NCBI RefSeq assembly: GCF_034931305.1
Contig: NZ_JAYGHY010000002.1
Span: 1 to 64,000 of the forward strand
DNA length: 64,000 nt
DNA from: Cyanobium gracile_A
GTDB lineage: Bacteria; Cyanobacteriota; Cyanobacteriia; PCC-6307; Cyanobiaceae
Direction: 5' to 3'
The position numbers and the translations under genes were made by a program. Position 1 is the stretch's first letter; the number at the start of each line of letters is the position of its first letter. Positions 8,691 through 17,606 of the stretch are shown here, one piece after another. Under the pieces are notes generated by a model that saw only the letters and a list, made by a program, of their open reading frames with translations, made no database searches and was not told the origin of the DNA.

Positions 8691-10417
8691 GGGGCCCACT
8701 GCAGCCGCGCTGGCACCGGCGCCTCCGGATCCGTCGGCATGGGCAGCAGCTCACGCAGCAACTGGGCGTAGGTGACGTTCACGTTCACGGTGGCCTCAAG
8801 CCGCTGCACCAGGCTGGCGATCAGCCGTTCCTGGGTGTTGGAGAGATCCAGCTCACTGCTGAGTCCCGCCTGGTAGCGGAGGCGGGCGTCGCGGAAGGCC
8901 TCCAGACTCGCCTTCACCCCCCGCCGTGCCGCCACCAGCCTGGCCAGGCTGGCTTCATGGCCGAAGAACGCCTGCTCGATCCGCAGCCGGATGTCGTTGC
9001 GCTGGGCGGCGTACTGCTGGGCCACGGCCGCCCCCCGACGGGCCAGGGCCCGCGCCTGGCCCCGGGTGGTGCCGGCGTCGAAGAGCAGCCAGCTCACCGC
9101 CAGGCCCACCGACCAGTCGCTGCCGTAGGTGTTCAGGGAGGTGGCCACGGTGGCACCGCAGCAGCCGCCATCGGCAACGCGCACATTCCAGTTGTTCGCA
9201 TTGCTGGCACTGGCCCCCGCACTGGCGAACAGCGATAACTTCGGCAACAGCCCGGCGGCGACGGCATCCTTCTGCTGCAGCAGGGCTTCGCGGGTGGCCA
9301 GGAGGGCTTCCAGTTCAGGATTGTCCCGGTAGGACGCCACCAGGCTGGCCTCCAGATCCAGGGGCCAGCGCGGCTGGAGCCGGATCGGGTCGCCGGCGGC
9401 GGGGGTCAGCTGGGGCGGCAGATTGAGCAGGGCCGCCAGGCGGCGCCGTGCGATGGCCTGGTCCGCCAGGGCGGCAATCAGCTGTTCCTGCCCGTCCGCT
9501 TCGATCGCCTGGCGCCGCAGCACATCGAGCCTGGGAACCAACCCTGCCTGTTTGAGATCCAGGCTGTCCTGCAGGATCAGCAGGTCGTTGCGCACGACGG
9601 CCTCGCGGATGCGCACCAGCTGGTCGGCGCGCTGCAGCTGGTAATAGCTCTCGCTCAGGGTCAGCTGCAGCCGCCGTAGGGCATCGGCGTAGGCCAGACG
9701 GCCGCTGCGCAGGCTGGCCAGGGCGGCCCGCGCCTTGGGCGTGCGGGCGAAATCCAGCAGCTCGTAACGCAGCTGCAGACCAGTGGCCACCCCGTTGGCG
9801 TTGGTGTTGAGGGAGCCCCTGCCGCCGGGGGGGATGAAGAAGGGGTTGCTGGGGGCAAAGAGGGTCCCTGTACCGGTGGGGGAGAAGAAGCTGGTGCTCG
9901 CCTGGTCGGTGCCACCGGCGGCAAAGGCCGAGAGGCGCGGCCAGTAGGTGCCCATCTGGCTCTGGAGCTCGGCCAGGGCGGCGGCCACCTCCTCGCGGCG
10001 GGCCTGCAGGGAGGGGCTGTTGGCGAAGCCGATCGCCAGGGTCTGCTCCAGGCTGAGGGCCTGGGGCTGGCCTTCACGCAGGCTGGCGGCCTCCGGTAGC
10101 GCCAACGGTGGCAGGGGAGCCGTGTCCTGCGGTGACCGCAATGGGCTGGCCGGTGCGACGCCGTTGGGGGGGGCCTCCTCAGCAGGGAGCAGCTCTTCGA
10201 GGGCCCGGATCTGGCGATCCAGTTCGTTCCAGCGGCGCTCGAGGCGACGCCCATCGTCACCGCTGGCCGCCGGCAGGGGCTGGCCAGCCCCTGGGCCTGC
10301 TCCGAGGCCGAGGGCCAGCGCCAGCCCCATGAGGATCCACCTGACCAGGGGCCGCCCCGTTCCGCTGCCCCCCATGGCCCGCCATCTCCCCCATCCGGCG
10401 CCCAGTTTGCTCGACAT
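8687..10417 (-). CDS. TolC-family outer membrane efflux protein
   Basis: 576 residues. A signal-like hydrophobic stretch (VRWILMGLALALGLGAG) is followed by a Pro-rich linker and then two repeated outer-membrane efflux domains with the usual long helices (LSLEQTLAIGFANSPSLQARREEVAAAL and the second repeat beginning LEASLVASYRDNPELEALLATREALL). Such proteins form trimeric tunnels spanning the outer membrane and periplasm. The gene sits 15 bases after an OprB-like porin gene and overlaps the following CLC gene, so it is mid-operon. The inner-membrane partner is probably one of the FUSC proteins encoded upstream, although no HlyD-type adaptor is present in the operon. Confidence 0.88.
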   Translation of the reverse strand: MSSKLGAGWGRWRAMGGSGTGRPLVRWILMGLALALGLGAGPGAGQPLPAASGDDGRRLERRWNELDRQIRALEELLPAEEAPPNGVAPASPLRSPQDTAPLPPLALPEAASLREGQPQALSLEQTLAIGFANSPSLQARREEVAAALAELQSQMGTYWPRLSAFAAGGTDQASTSFFSPTGTGTLFAPSNPFFIPPGGRGSLNTNANGVATGLQLRYELLDFARTPKARAALASLRSGRLAYADALRRLQLTLSESYYQLQRADQLVRIREAVVRNDLLILQDSLDLKQAGLVPRLDVLRRQAIEADGQEQLIAALADQAIARRRLAALLNLPPQLTPAAGDPIRLQPRWPLDLEASLVASYRDNPELEALLATREALLQQKDAVAAGLLPKLSLFASAGASASNANNWNVRVADGGCCGATVATSLNTYGSDWSVGLAVSWLLFDAGTTRGQARALARRGAAVAQQYAAQRNDIRLRIEQAFFGHEASLARLVAARRGVKASLEAFRDARLRYQAGLSSELDLSNTQERLIASLVQRLEATVNVNVTYAQLLRELLPMPTDPEAPVPARLQWAP

Positions 10418-10432
10418 CAGCCTCCTCGGCTC

Positions 10433-11779
10433 CTAGAACCTGAAACCCAGCTGCAGGCCCGCGGCGAACAGGCCCGGTACCCGGCCGGCGCCGCCCGGAT
10501 TGACGATCCACTGCAGGCTGGGCTGCAGGTTGAACGACTGGTTGATCCGCACCTGATACCCGAGCTCCACCACCCCTTCGTGGCTGAGACCGGGACGGCT
10601 GATCGGGCTGAATCCGGTGCGGGCCACGCCCAGGATCAGCAGGTCGAGGGGGCGGCCGGGCAGGACCCCCTGGCTCACCAGGCCGCCGCCGAGGTAGCTG
10701 GGCGTGGGATTGGCGGCGGTGTCGAGGCCCGCGGCGGCGGCGGCCCAGAGCCGGTGGTCGAGGCCCCAGGGCAGCGCCATCGGCACGGTGGCGCTGCCGT
10801 ACAGGCCCCGGTTCGGGCCGGTTCCGGCATAGGCCGCCAGTTGCAGCTGTCCTCCGGGGAGTTGCCGCTCCACCTGCAGCGGCTGGCGGCAGGTCCGCTG
10901 TCGGCTCCTGATGCCGGAGCCTTCACGGCAGGCGGCGATGGGCGTCGCCAGGTGGCGGTTGAGCCAGGGGGCGGCATAGCTCCACTGCAGCTGGTGGGTC
11001 CAGCCCCGTCCGGGGGGAAGGCCCGTGGAGGCCCCCAGCAGCCCCGCCACGGTGTTGGCGGCGGCCAGATCGAAACTGGCCAGCCGCAGGGTGCTGGCCG
11101 GGGTCGGCCGCAGCACCAGCAGGGCGCCTGGCGCCGCAACCGGAAAGACGGGGAAGTTCGGGATCGTGAACAGGACGGGCGCCCCGTTGAGGGCGTCATG
11201 GACGTAGAAGTCCTCGATGGGGGTGCTGAACAGATCGGGGTCCATGCCCACCAGCCCGACCTCCAGGCTCCAGCGGCCATCGGAGGAACGGCGCTCGAGG
11301 CTGGCGCGGGTGAGCCAGAGCCCAACCGGGTTGGCCACCTCCTGCAGGGGCAGCGCCGCCCCCACCTGCTGGGCATAAACGGGGTCACCGTTGAAGCTGG
11401 CGATGGCCCCATGCAGGGCCCACCGCTGCCATTCCCGTGCCGGTGCGTGGGCCGGGTCGCTGGGGGCGCGCAAGGTCAGTGCGAGGGTCGACTGCTGGAT
11501 CCAGCTCGCCGCCCGGACCAGACCGCCGCCCGGGTTGACCATCGGTTCGGCCAGGATCTCGAGGTTCAGATCCATCCAGGCCGGCAGAGCCAGGGTCTGC
11601 TGGAGGCTTCCCCAGCCCGGCTCGAGCCTGACGAGGGGCGCCGCAGGAGGGGCGTCGCTCTCCCCGGCGACGGGTTCAAGGGGCTCGGCGGCGCTGGGGC
11701 CGGCACCGGCCAGCAGCAGGAGAGGCAGTGGGAACCAGAGCCCGGAAAGCTTCGGCGTGGAGCAGCGCGGTCCACCCAT
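10433..11779 (-). CDS. OprB-like carbohydrate-type porin
   Basis: 448 residues with an N-terminal signal peptide (LWFPLPLLLLAGAGPSAAEP) and alternating hydrophobic beta-strands ending in FAAGLQLGFRF, the C-terminal Phe typical of outer-membrane barrels. The segments VGLVGMDPDLFSTPIEDFYVHDALN and FNLQPSLQWIVNPGG match the OprB family (carbohydrate-selective porins), where the final motif precedes the last strand. No SLH domain is present, unlike the major cyanobacterial porin at 48-49.6 kb. It starts three bases after the second FUSC gene and is followed by tolC, suggesting an outer-membrane role in the same transport unit. The transported solute is unknown. Confidence 0.75.
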   Translation of the reverse strand: MGGPRCSTPKLSGLWFPLPLLLLAGAGPSAAEPLEPVAGESDAPPAAPLVRLEPGWGSLQQTLALPAWMDLNLEILAEPMVNPGGGLVRAASWIQQSTLALTLRAPSDPAHAPAREWQRWALHGAIASFNGDPVYAQQVGAALPLQEVANPVGLWLTRASLERRSSDGRWSLEVGLVGMDPDLFSTPIEDFYVHDALNGAPVLFTIPNFPVFPVAAPGALLVLRPTPASTLRLASFDLAAANTVAGLLGASTGLPPGRGWTHQLQWSYAAPWLNRHLATPIAACREGSGIRSRQRTCRQPLQVERQLPGGQLQLAAYAGTGPNRGLYGSATVPMALPWGLDHRLWAAAAAGLDTAANPTPSYLGGGLVSQGVLPGRPLDLLILGVARTGFSPISRPGLSHEGVVELGYQVRINQSFNLQPSLQWIVNPGGAGRVPGLFAAGLQLGFRF

Positions 11780-11782
11780 GGG

Positions 11783-12865
11783 TCAACCGCTGGCCTCGCC
11801 CAGGGCGTGCCAGCGATGCTCCGCCTCCTCGATGCTGCGCAAGGCCTGGCCGCAGAGCATCAGACGGCTGGCATTGCGCTGCAGCAGGGGAAGATCGAAA
11901 CCATCCAGATCCGGATCGTGCAGCCAGCGCTCCAGGTCCCCCCAGCTGGCAGGCGGTGCCAGGACTGCAGCCGGTGGGGCTGGCCGGTGGCGGTTTGGTA
12001 CCTGCAGGCACTGGTTCCATTGCTCCAGTCGCCCGGCCACGGTCCGCAGCAGCTCGGCCTGGGCGGCATGGAGGCCCTCCAGCGGGCCCCGATCGGCGGG
12101 GGTGTGATCCAGCAGACGCAGCCCGTCGAACACGCCGACCAGTTGGGAGCAGGCCCCGTTCAGGAGCTGGAACAACCGGTAGGTGGCATGGCTGGTGGGG
12201 TTGTTGCCCAGCTCATCCGCCACGGCCGGCATCGTGTCGCGCAGGACCACCAGCTGACGCCGCAAGCGTTGTGCCGTCTGGAGATCCATCCGCTCGGCGG
12301 CCGCCAGGCTTCCCGGGTGCGCCGGGGCGGCGGGGGCTTCGATCCGTTCGGCCTGAGCCACCAGGGCGGCGCCGAGGTCGGCCAGAAGCCGGCGCAGCCG
12401 TTGCCGGTTGCCTTCCACGGCCAGGTCGGGCCAGAAGAGCCGCAGGCTCAGCAGGGCTACGAGGATGCCGGCCACGGTCCAGAACAACCGCAACGGGGCC
12501 CAGAGGCCCAGGTCGCCGTCATGGACCAGCCAGCCCATCACGATGATGTTGCTGCCCACCTTGTACCCCACCTCCAGCCCCAGAGCCCCCCCCAGCAGCC
12601 GCATCGCGACCAGGGACAGACCCAGCCCCAGGGGGATGGGCAGATGGCTGAGGCCGCTGAAGGACGCGAGCAGCACCAGGGCCCCCACCACGGACCCCAG
12701 CAGCCGCTGACGGCCCAGGCCGATGGAGCCCCCGTAGGTGCCGGTGCAGACGACCAGCACCGCCATCGGGGCGTAGAAGCCGAAGGGAACCGGGGCGATG
12801 GCGCCGAAGCCGTTCATCAGACCGGCGGTCAGGGCCAGGCGCAGCTCCGAGCGGCGGATCAGCAT
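11783..12865 (-). CDS. FUSC-family inner membrane transporter (second of two)
   Basis: 360 residues from ATG 12865. The N-terminal half has the fusaric-acid-resistance-like membrane domain: about six short hydrophobic helices (GFYAPMAVLVVCTGTYGGS, RLLGSVVGALVLLASF, LGLGLSLVAMRLLGGALG, IIVMGWLV and others). The C-terminal half is a soluble helical domain rich in Arg/Leu (LRRQLVVLRDTMPAVADEL). FUSC/AaeB proteins export aromatic acids or related compounds. The start overlaps the end of the preceding FUSC gene by 7 bases and the stop is three bases before the porin gene. ATG 12865 is preferred because the long upstream extension of the frame is low-complexity and runs through the neighbouring gene. 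The substrate is not evident. Confidence 0.75.
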   Translation of the reverse strand: MLIRRSELRLALTAGLMNGFGAIAPVPFGFYAPMAVLVVCTGTYGGSIGLGRQRLLGSVVGALVLLASFSGLSHLPIPLGLGLSLVAMRLLGGALGLEVGYKVGSNIIVMGWLVHDGDLGLWAPLRLFWTVAGILVALLSLRLFWPDLAVEGNRQRLRRLLADLGAALVAQAERIEAPAAPAHPGSLAAAERMDLQTAQRLRRQLVVLRDTMPAVADELGNNPTSHATYRLFQLLNGACSQLVGVFDGLRLLDHTPADRGPLEGLHAAQAELLRTVAGRLEQWNQCLQVPNRHRPAPPAAVLAPPASWGDLERWLHDPDLDGFDLPLLQRNASRLMLCGQALRSIEEAEHRWHALGEASG

Positions 12866-13872
12866 CGGGCCACCAGGCTCAGGGTGCGAAGGCTCGCCAT
12901 CAGGGGGTACTGCTCCTCGGCCAGGGCCAGCAGGGGCAGCAGCGGCAGCGACTGTTGCCTGGCCAGGGTCTGCCATGGCACAGGGTCCCTGGCCAGGGCC
13001 GGGAGGGCGCCCCCCTGGAGCTGGGTGGCCATGCGCGCCATGCACGTTCGCAACGGATCGCTGCCCCCTTGGGCGTCCTTTGCTGGGGGAGGGTCGGGAA
13101 GACCACCCAGCAGCCGCTCCCACTGCACCCAGTGGTGCTGCACGGACGCCCATAGCTGCAGCCTCTGAGACCAGTGCTGCCGCTGCAGGCGCTCACCATG
13201 GGGTCCTCGGCGCTCCTGGGCCACCAGTTCTTCCATGGCGATGAGGTCGTGGCTGAGCCTTGAAGGGAGCAGCGGGAGGGGCCGTTCCCCACGGCCCTCG
13301 AGCCAGCGCCGCTGACGCTCCAGCTGGTCGACATACCCGTGGCGCAAGCCGTTTTCCAGTTGCAGCAGCCGATCGAATCCCCGCCGGGGCCAGAACAGCA
13401 GGCCCACCAGAATGGCGATCACGCAGCCGACGGACGTATCGAGCGTGCGGTTGAAGACGTAGTCCCAGTTCAGGGCCACGTGGCTCGGAATCATCAGGAA
13501 CATCAGGCTGACCAGCGTCGCGGTCCCGGCGGCTGACTGCCAGCCCAGCCAGCGCAGCAGGGGCAGCATCACCAGCAGGGACACCAGCACCCCCTGCCAT
13601 CCCGACAGCAGGGTATGGACGAGGAAGGTCACCAGCCCTCCCGTCATGGTGCCGAAGACCCTCACCCTGGCGGCCTGCAGGCTGAGATCGTCACCGTCCT
13701 CCATGACCGTGACCACGGCCAGCATCGGGTACCAGACGTAGGCGATCCGCTCGAACCAGAGCGACAGGGCGGCGGTGAGGAAGGCGGCCACCCCGAGCCT
13801 GAGGCTGTTGCGTAGCAAGGCGGATCGCACGGACCTCCGGGAGTCGTCAGGCAGGAGCCTATGGAGGTTCAT
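12859..13872 (-). CDS. FUSC-family inner membrane transporter (first of two)
   Basis: 337 residues from ATG 13872. After a basic N-terminus come the membrane helices of a FUSC domain (LRLGVAAFLTAALSLWF, YPMLAVVTVMEDGDDLSLQAARVRVFGT, TGGLVTFLVHTLLSGWQGVLVSLLV, AGTATLVSLMFLMIPSHVAL, SVGCVIAILVGLLFWPRRGFD). A soluble helical tail follows. The E-D-G-D-D plus R-V-GT pattern is characteristic of the family. It is the first gene of the minus-strand operon FUSC-FUSC-porin-tolC-CLC and is divergent from mgtC, with 82 bases of shared promoter space. Two half-size FUSC proteins in tandem probably assemble together. Confidence 0.78.
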   Translation of the reverse strand: MNLHRLLPDDSRRSVRSALLRNSLRLGVAAFLTAALSLWFERIAYVWYPMLAVVTVMEDGDDLSLQAARVRVFGTMTGGLVTFLVHTLLSGWQGVLVSLLVMLPLLRWLGWQSAAGTATLVSLMFLMIPSHVALNWDYVFNRTLDTSVGCVIAILVGLLFWPRRGFDRLLQLENGLRHGYVDQLERQRRWLEGRGERPLPLLPSRLSHDLIAMEELVAQERRGPHGERLQRQHWSQRLQLWASVQHHWVQWERLLGGLPDPPPAKDAQGGSDPLRTCMARMATQLQGGALPALARDPVPWQTLARQQSLPLLPLLALAEEQYPLMASLRTLSLVARC

Positions 13873-13954
13873 GGTCCCGGGCTGCTGGTTGATGCGCCAG
13901 GGTTGGGCGCCGATGCGCGATCGTTGAAGGCCACCTGTCGTGTTGTGGGCAGCC

Positions 13955-14455
13955 ATGCTCCTCTCGCTGAGTCCGGATCTGGAAGCGCTGCTGCGTCTTG
14001 GCATGGCGGTGCTCTGCGGACTGGCCGTGGGGATCAACAGGGCCCACCACGGCAGCCGGGCCCACCCCAACCGGCTGCGGGTGCATGTGCTGGTGGGAAT
14101 GAGTGCCTGCCTGATGGTGCTGGCGGCCGGCTCCGATCCCCAGGCCCGCAGCCGGGTGATTCAGGGGGTGGCGACGGGGGTCGGTTTTCTGGGCGCCGGC
14201 GAGATCCTGGTGCCTCCGGTCCGCCAGAAGCACGCCATCCCGGAGGTGCGCGGTCTGAGCAGCGCCGCCTCGATCTGGTTCACCGCCGCCCTCGGCGTCA
14301 CGGTGGCCGTCTCCAGCCCGGTGCCGGTGTTGATGGCCCTCGGCCTGGCCCTGGTCACCCTTTCCGACCGCAACGGTCATGCCGTCGACAGCGGTGAGGC
14401 TGCTCCGCCTCAGCCCGAGGATCTCAAAAAAGGAAGCGGTGGCGGCCGTTCGTAG
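13955..14455 (+). CDS. MgtC/SapB-family membrane protein
   Basis: 166 residues. It has the MgtC N-terminal membrane domain: LRLGMAVLCGLAVGINRAHHG, LRVHVLVGMSACLMVLAAG with the conserved R-x-H positions, then GVATGVGFLGAGEILV and VRGLSSAASIWFTAALGVTVAV. The family includes modulators of magnesium starvation and F-ATPase in pathogens; the cyanobacterial role is unknown. The C-terminal ACT-like domain of some MgtC proteins is missing, as in many short homologues. ATG 13955 is preferred; an upstream ATG at 13940 adds five residues. The 3' end overlaps the convergent LCP gene by 32 bases. Confidence 0.85.
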   Translation: MLLSLSPDLEALLRLGMAVLCGLAVGINRAHHGSRAHPNRLRVHVLVGMSACLMVLAAGSDPQARSRVIQGVATGVGFLGAGEILVPPVRQKHAIPEVRGLSSAASIWFTAALGVTVAVSSPVPVLMALGLALVTLSDRNGHAVDSGEAAPPQPEDLKKGSGGGRS

Positions 14456-15356
14456 CGTTGGCCTGGCCGTCGCCCTCGGCTTCAAGGGGTTCGCCCTCCG
14501 GAGTCGGCCAGACGGCATCCCAGTAACTGATGCCGTCCTTGTAGAAGGGCCGGCCGTCCAGCCTCTGGGTGTCGAGCTGGGTGCTGCCCATGGCGGTGAT
14601 CAGGCCGCCGAGTTCCATCGGCCCAAGGTCCGTCCGGATGTCTTGGCGGGCGGCCATCATCAGTGCCGGCAGGCGAACCAGGTACTCGGGTCGGGTGAGT
14701 TTGCGGAACAGGGATTTCAGGGCCAGCTGCTGGCGGTCCATGCGGCCGAGGTCGCCGGTCTCGTCGTGGCGGAAGCGCAGGAAGCCCTCCAGATCCTTGC
14801 CCCTCAGGGTCTGCATCCCCGGCTGCAGATCAATGGACAGCCCCTGGCTCCGGTCTTCATAGAGCATGCGTTTGGGCACATTCACCTCGATCCCTCCGAG
14901 CACGTCGGCCATCTGGCGGATGGAGGAGAGATTGACCACCAGATGGTGCTGGATGGGACGGCCCAGACGCTGGGAAATCTCCCGCTTCACCGCTTCGATG
15001 CCGCCCAGGTTGTAGAGGGCATTGATCTTGACCGGCCCGAAACTCTCGGCCTCGATGTAGGTGTCGCGGGGGATCTGGGTGATGCTGGTGCGGTCGCCAT
15101 CGATGCGCAGGGTGGCGATCACATCCGTGTTGCCTCCGCCGACGTCGGTGCCGAGAATCAGCACATCCTGGCGGCCCATGCCGCTGCTCCAGGCCGCGAA
15201 GGGGTTGGTGAGCGCCGCGCCGCCGCCAGCGCTCGACCTTGCCGAGATCAACTGGGCCAGGGGCCCTGCCAACAACAGGCCCGCCCCAAGACCGCAGGCC
15301 ACGGCAATCAAAACGGGCGCGCGCCGACGCGCTGGCCTGGGCTGGGACATCTTCAT
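14424..15356 (-). CDS. LytR-CpsA-Psr (LCP) family cell-envelope transferase
   Basis: 310 residues from ATG 15356; a TTG at 15365 is in frame but weaker. An N-terminal membrane anchor (APVLIAVACGLGAGLLLAG) precedes the LCP domain: VLILGTDVGGGNTDVI, ITQIPRDTYIE with the conserved Arg/Asp pair, KINALYNLGG, HHLVVNL and the LRFRHDETGDLGRMDRQQ motif. LCP enzymes move lipid-linked polymers such as wall polysaccharide onto peptidoglycan outside the membrane. It lies directly downstream of an ABC exporter gene on the same strand (25 bases), so export and attachment of an envelope glycan may be linked. The 3' end overlaps mgtC. Confidence 0.92.
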   Translation of the reverse strand: MKMSQPRPARRRAPVLIAVACGLGAGLLLAGPLAQLISARSSAGGGAALTNPFAAWSSGMGRQDVLILGTDVGGGNTDVIATLRIDGDRTSITQIPRDTYIEAESFGPVKINALYNLGGIEAVKREISQRLGRPIQHHLVVNLSSIRQMADVLGGIEVNVPKRMLYEDRSQGLSIDLQPGMQTLRGKDLEGFLRFRHDETGDLGRMDRQQLALKSLFRKLTRPEYLVRLPALMMAARQDIRTDLGPMELGGLITAMGSTQLDTQRLDGRPFYKDGISYWDAVWPTPEGEPLEAEGDGQANATNGRHRFLF

Positions 15357-15381
15357 TGAATCCAAACTAAGCCCCCCCGGC

Positions 15382-17193
15382 TCAGCGCACGGATTCCTCC
15401 GGTCTCAGCCCGGTCTGCACCCGCCAGAGGGCCGCATAGGCCCCGTCCCTGGCCAGCAGGTCGTCGTGCCCGCCGCTCTCAACGATTCTGCCCCGTTCCA
15501 TCACCACGATCCGGTCGGCGTGGCGCACCGTGCTCAGCCGGTGGGCGATCACCAGGGTGGTGCGTGAGGCGGTGATGCGGTCGAGGGAGCGCTGGATCGC
15601 GGCTTCCGTTTCGTTGTCGACGGCGGCGGTGGCCTCATCCAGCACCAGGACCGGCGGATCCTTGAGAATCGCCCGGGCCAGGGCGATGCGTTGCCGTTGG
15701 CCCCCGGAAAGGCGCAGGCCCCGCTCCCCGACAACGGTGTCGTAACCCTGGGGCAGCTCGTTGATGAACGCGGCCGCCTCGGCCAGGCCGGCGGCCCTTT
15801 CGATCGCCACGCGGCTGGCTTGGAAGCTGCCGTAGGCGATGTTCTCGGCGACGGTGCCGTGGAAAAGGAATACCTCCTGGCTCACCAGACCGATGGCCCG
15901 GCGCAGGTCCTGCAGCGCCAGCTCCTCGATCGCCACGCCATCGAGCAGGACCCGGCCCGCCTGGATCGCATACAGCCGCAGCAGCAGCTTGACGATGGTG
16001 CTCTTGCCGGAGCCGGTGGCCCCCACAATCCCCAGCGTGGCGCCAGCGGGCACCTCCAGATCAAAGCCTTCCAGAAGCCTGTCGCGGCCGGCGTAGGCGA
16101 AGTCCACGGCCTCGAAGCGGATGTGACCGCGGACGGCGGCGACAGGCAGCGGCCGGTGGCCACTGGGGATGGCGATCGGGGTGTCCAGCAGATCCATCAC
16201 CCGGTGGGTGGAGGCCATGGCGCGCTGGTAGTCGTCGAGGGTGCGGCCCAGGGTGGTCAGGGGCCACAGCAGCCGCTGGGTGATGAAAACGAGAAACGAA
16301 TACGTGCCGATGGCGATGGCACCGCTCCAGGCCTGCAAACCGCCGATCACCAGGATCGCGATGAACGCAAACAGGATCGCGAACCGGATCAGCGGGATGA
16401 AGGCCGCCGACAGGCGAATGGCCTGGCCGTTGCTGGCGCGGTAGGCCTGGCTCTGGGCGATCAGCCGTTGCTTCTCCCATTCTTCGGCGGCATAGCTCTT
16501 GATGGTGAGCATGCCGCCGAGGTTGTTGCTCAGGAGGCTGGCCAGATCGCCGGCCCGCTCGCGAACCTCCCGATAGCGGGGCGCCAGGCGCCGCTGAAAC
16601 CTCAGGGACCCCCACAGGATCACCGGAATCGGCAGGAAGGAGACGCCCGCCACCGTGGGGGACAGCACGAGCATGGTGCCGCCCACCGCCAGCACGGTGG
16701 TGACCAGTTGCAGGATCTCGTTGGCCCCCTGATCGAGGAAGCGCTCCAGCTGGTTGATGTCGTCGTTGAGGACAGTGAGCAGACGCCCGCTGCTGCCGGC
16801 TTCGAAGAAGCCCATCTCCAGGTGCTGGAGGTGGTCGTAGGCCTCGACGCGCAGCTCGTGCTGGACGGTCTGGGCGAGGCGACGCCATAGCAGGGCGTAC
16901 AGGTATTCGAAGCAGGACTCGGCGCTCCAGATCAGGAACGAGAGCACCGCCAGCACGCCCAGCTGAGCGGGAACGGTGCTGAAGCCGAGCCCGGCCAGCC
17001 AGGAGGTGCGCTGCTGCACCACCACGTCGACCGCCAGGCCGATGAGGACAGGCGGAGCCAGGTCGAAGAGTTTGTTGAGGACCGAGCAGGCGGCCGCCAG
17101 CCGGACGAGCCTGCGGTGGGGCCGCAGGCTGGCCAGCAGACGCGAGAGTCCCGGTGCTGGGGTGGTCGGCGCCCTGGCGCCATCAACGGCCAT
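15382..17193 (-). CDS. ABC exporter, fused membrane and ATPase domains
   Basis: 603 residues from ATG 17193. The N-terminal ~320 residues are a type I ABC exporter membrane domain of six helices (VLIGLAVDVVV, QLGVLAVLSFLIWSAES, LVTTVLAVGGTMLVLS, AILFAFIAILVIGGL). The ATPase part has Walker A GATGSGKST, Q-loop SQEVFLFHGT, signature LSGGQRQR, Walker B VLVLDEA and the H-loop IAHRLST. As a half-transporter it would act as a homodimer, exporting a lipid, peptide or drug. It lies 14 bases downstream of the RRM gene and 25 upstream of the LCP gene, all on one strand. The substrate cannot be deduced. Confidence 0.92.
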   Translation of the reverse strand: MAVDGARAPTTPAPGLSRLLASLRPHRRLVRLAAACSVLNKLFDLAPPVLIGLAVDVVVQQRTSWLAGLGFSTVPAQLGVLAVLSFLIWSAESCFEYLYALLWRRLAQTVQHELRVEAYDHLQHLEMGFFEAGSSGRLLTVLNDDINQLERFLDQGANEILQLVTTVLAVGGTMLVLSPTVAGVSFLPIPVILWGSLRFQRRLAPRYREVRERAGDLASLLSNNLGGMLTIKSYAAEEWEKQRLIAQSQAYRASNGQAIRLSAAFIPLIRFAILFAFIAILVIGGLQAWSGAIAIGTYSFLVFITQRLLWPLTTLGRTLDDYQRAMASTHRVMDLLDTPIAIPSGHRPLPVAAVRGHIRFEAVDFAYAGRDRLLEGFDLEVPAGATLGIVGATGSGKSTIVKLLLRLYAIQAGRVLLDGVAIEELALQDLRRAIGLVSQEVFLFHGTVAENIAYGSFQASRVAIERAAGLAEAAAFINELPQGYDTVVGERGLRLSGGQRQRIALARAILKDPPVLVLDEATAAVDNETEAAIQRSLDRITASRTTLVIAHRLSTVRHADRIVVMERGRIVESGGHDDLLARDGAYAALWRVQTGLRPEESVR

Positions 17194-17207
17194 GGTGGCC
17201 GCAGGCG

Positions 17208-17606
17208 TCACCAACGATTGCCGCCGCCACCACCCCCGTAGCCGCCGCCGCCACCGCCGCCGTAGCCGCCACCACCGGAGCGGCCACCGCCGCCACCGCT
17301 GGGGCGACCACCGCCGCCGCCGTAACCGCCACCGCCGGAGCGGCCACCGCCCCCACCACCGCCTTCACGGGGTGTGGCCTTGTTGACACGGATCATGCGG
17401 CCCATCCATTCGACGTCCTGCAGATCGTCGATGGCCTTCTGCTCGGAGGCATCGTCGGCCAGTTCGATGAAGGCGAAGCCACGCTTGCGGCCCGTTTCCC
17501 GGTCGAGGGGAAGGCTGCACTGACGAACCTCTCCGTACTGGCCGAAGAGATCGAGAAGGTCCTCGCGTTCAGCCTGGAACGAGAGGTTGCCGACGTAGAT
17601 GGTCAT
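17208..17606 (-). CDS. Glycine-rich RRM RNA-binding protein (cyanobacterial Rbp type)
   Basis: 132 residues. Residues 1-80 are one RNA recognition motif with RNP2 IYVGNL and RNP1 RKRGFAFIEL. The tail of about 50 residues is almost only Gly with Arg, Ser and Tyr (repeats of the GGGGYGGGGG kind) and ends NRW. Cyanobacterial Rbp proteins of this class bind RNA and several are cold-induced; some help localise photosynthesis mRNAs to thylakoids. The 284-base region upstream (17607-17890) has no gene and could hold a long regulated leader, as is usual for cold-responsive rbp genes, but I saw no diagnostic motif there. The ABC exporter gene follows 14 bases later. Confidence 0.92.
   Translation of the reverse strand: MTIYVGNLSFQAEREDLLDLFGQYGEVRQCSLPLDRETGRKRGFAFIELADDASEQKAIDDLQDVEWMGRMIRVNKATPREGGGGGGGRSGGGGYGGGGGRPSGGGGGRSGGGGYGGGGGGGYGGGGGGNRW

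Noticed and set aside
12865..13153. N-terminal extension of the second FUSC gene to 13153
   Set aside because: The added 96 residues are Gly/Pro/Arg-rich and are the opposite-frame reading of the preceding FUSC gene. ATG 12865 starts a proper membrane domain.
10580..13168. Very long plus-strand frame (862 codons) opposite the FUSC/porin genes
   Set aside because: Antisense shadow caused by high GC at third positions; rich in Gly/Gln/Arg/Ala with no domain.
17208..17390. GC-rich short repeats that could suggest a CRISPR or mobile repeat
   Set aside because: They encode the Gly-rich tail of the RRM protein; no spacer pattern exists. No CRISPR array or insertion sequence was found in the window.
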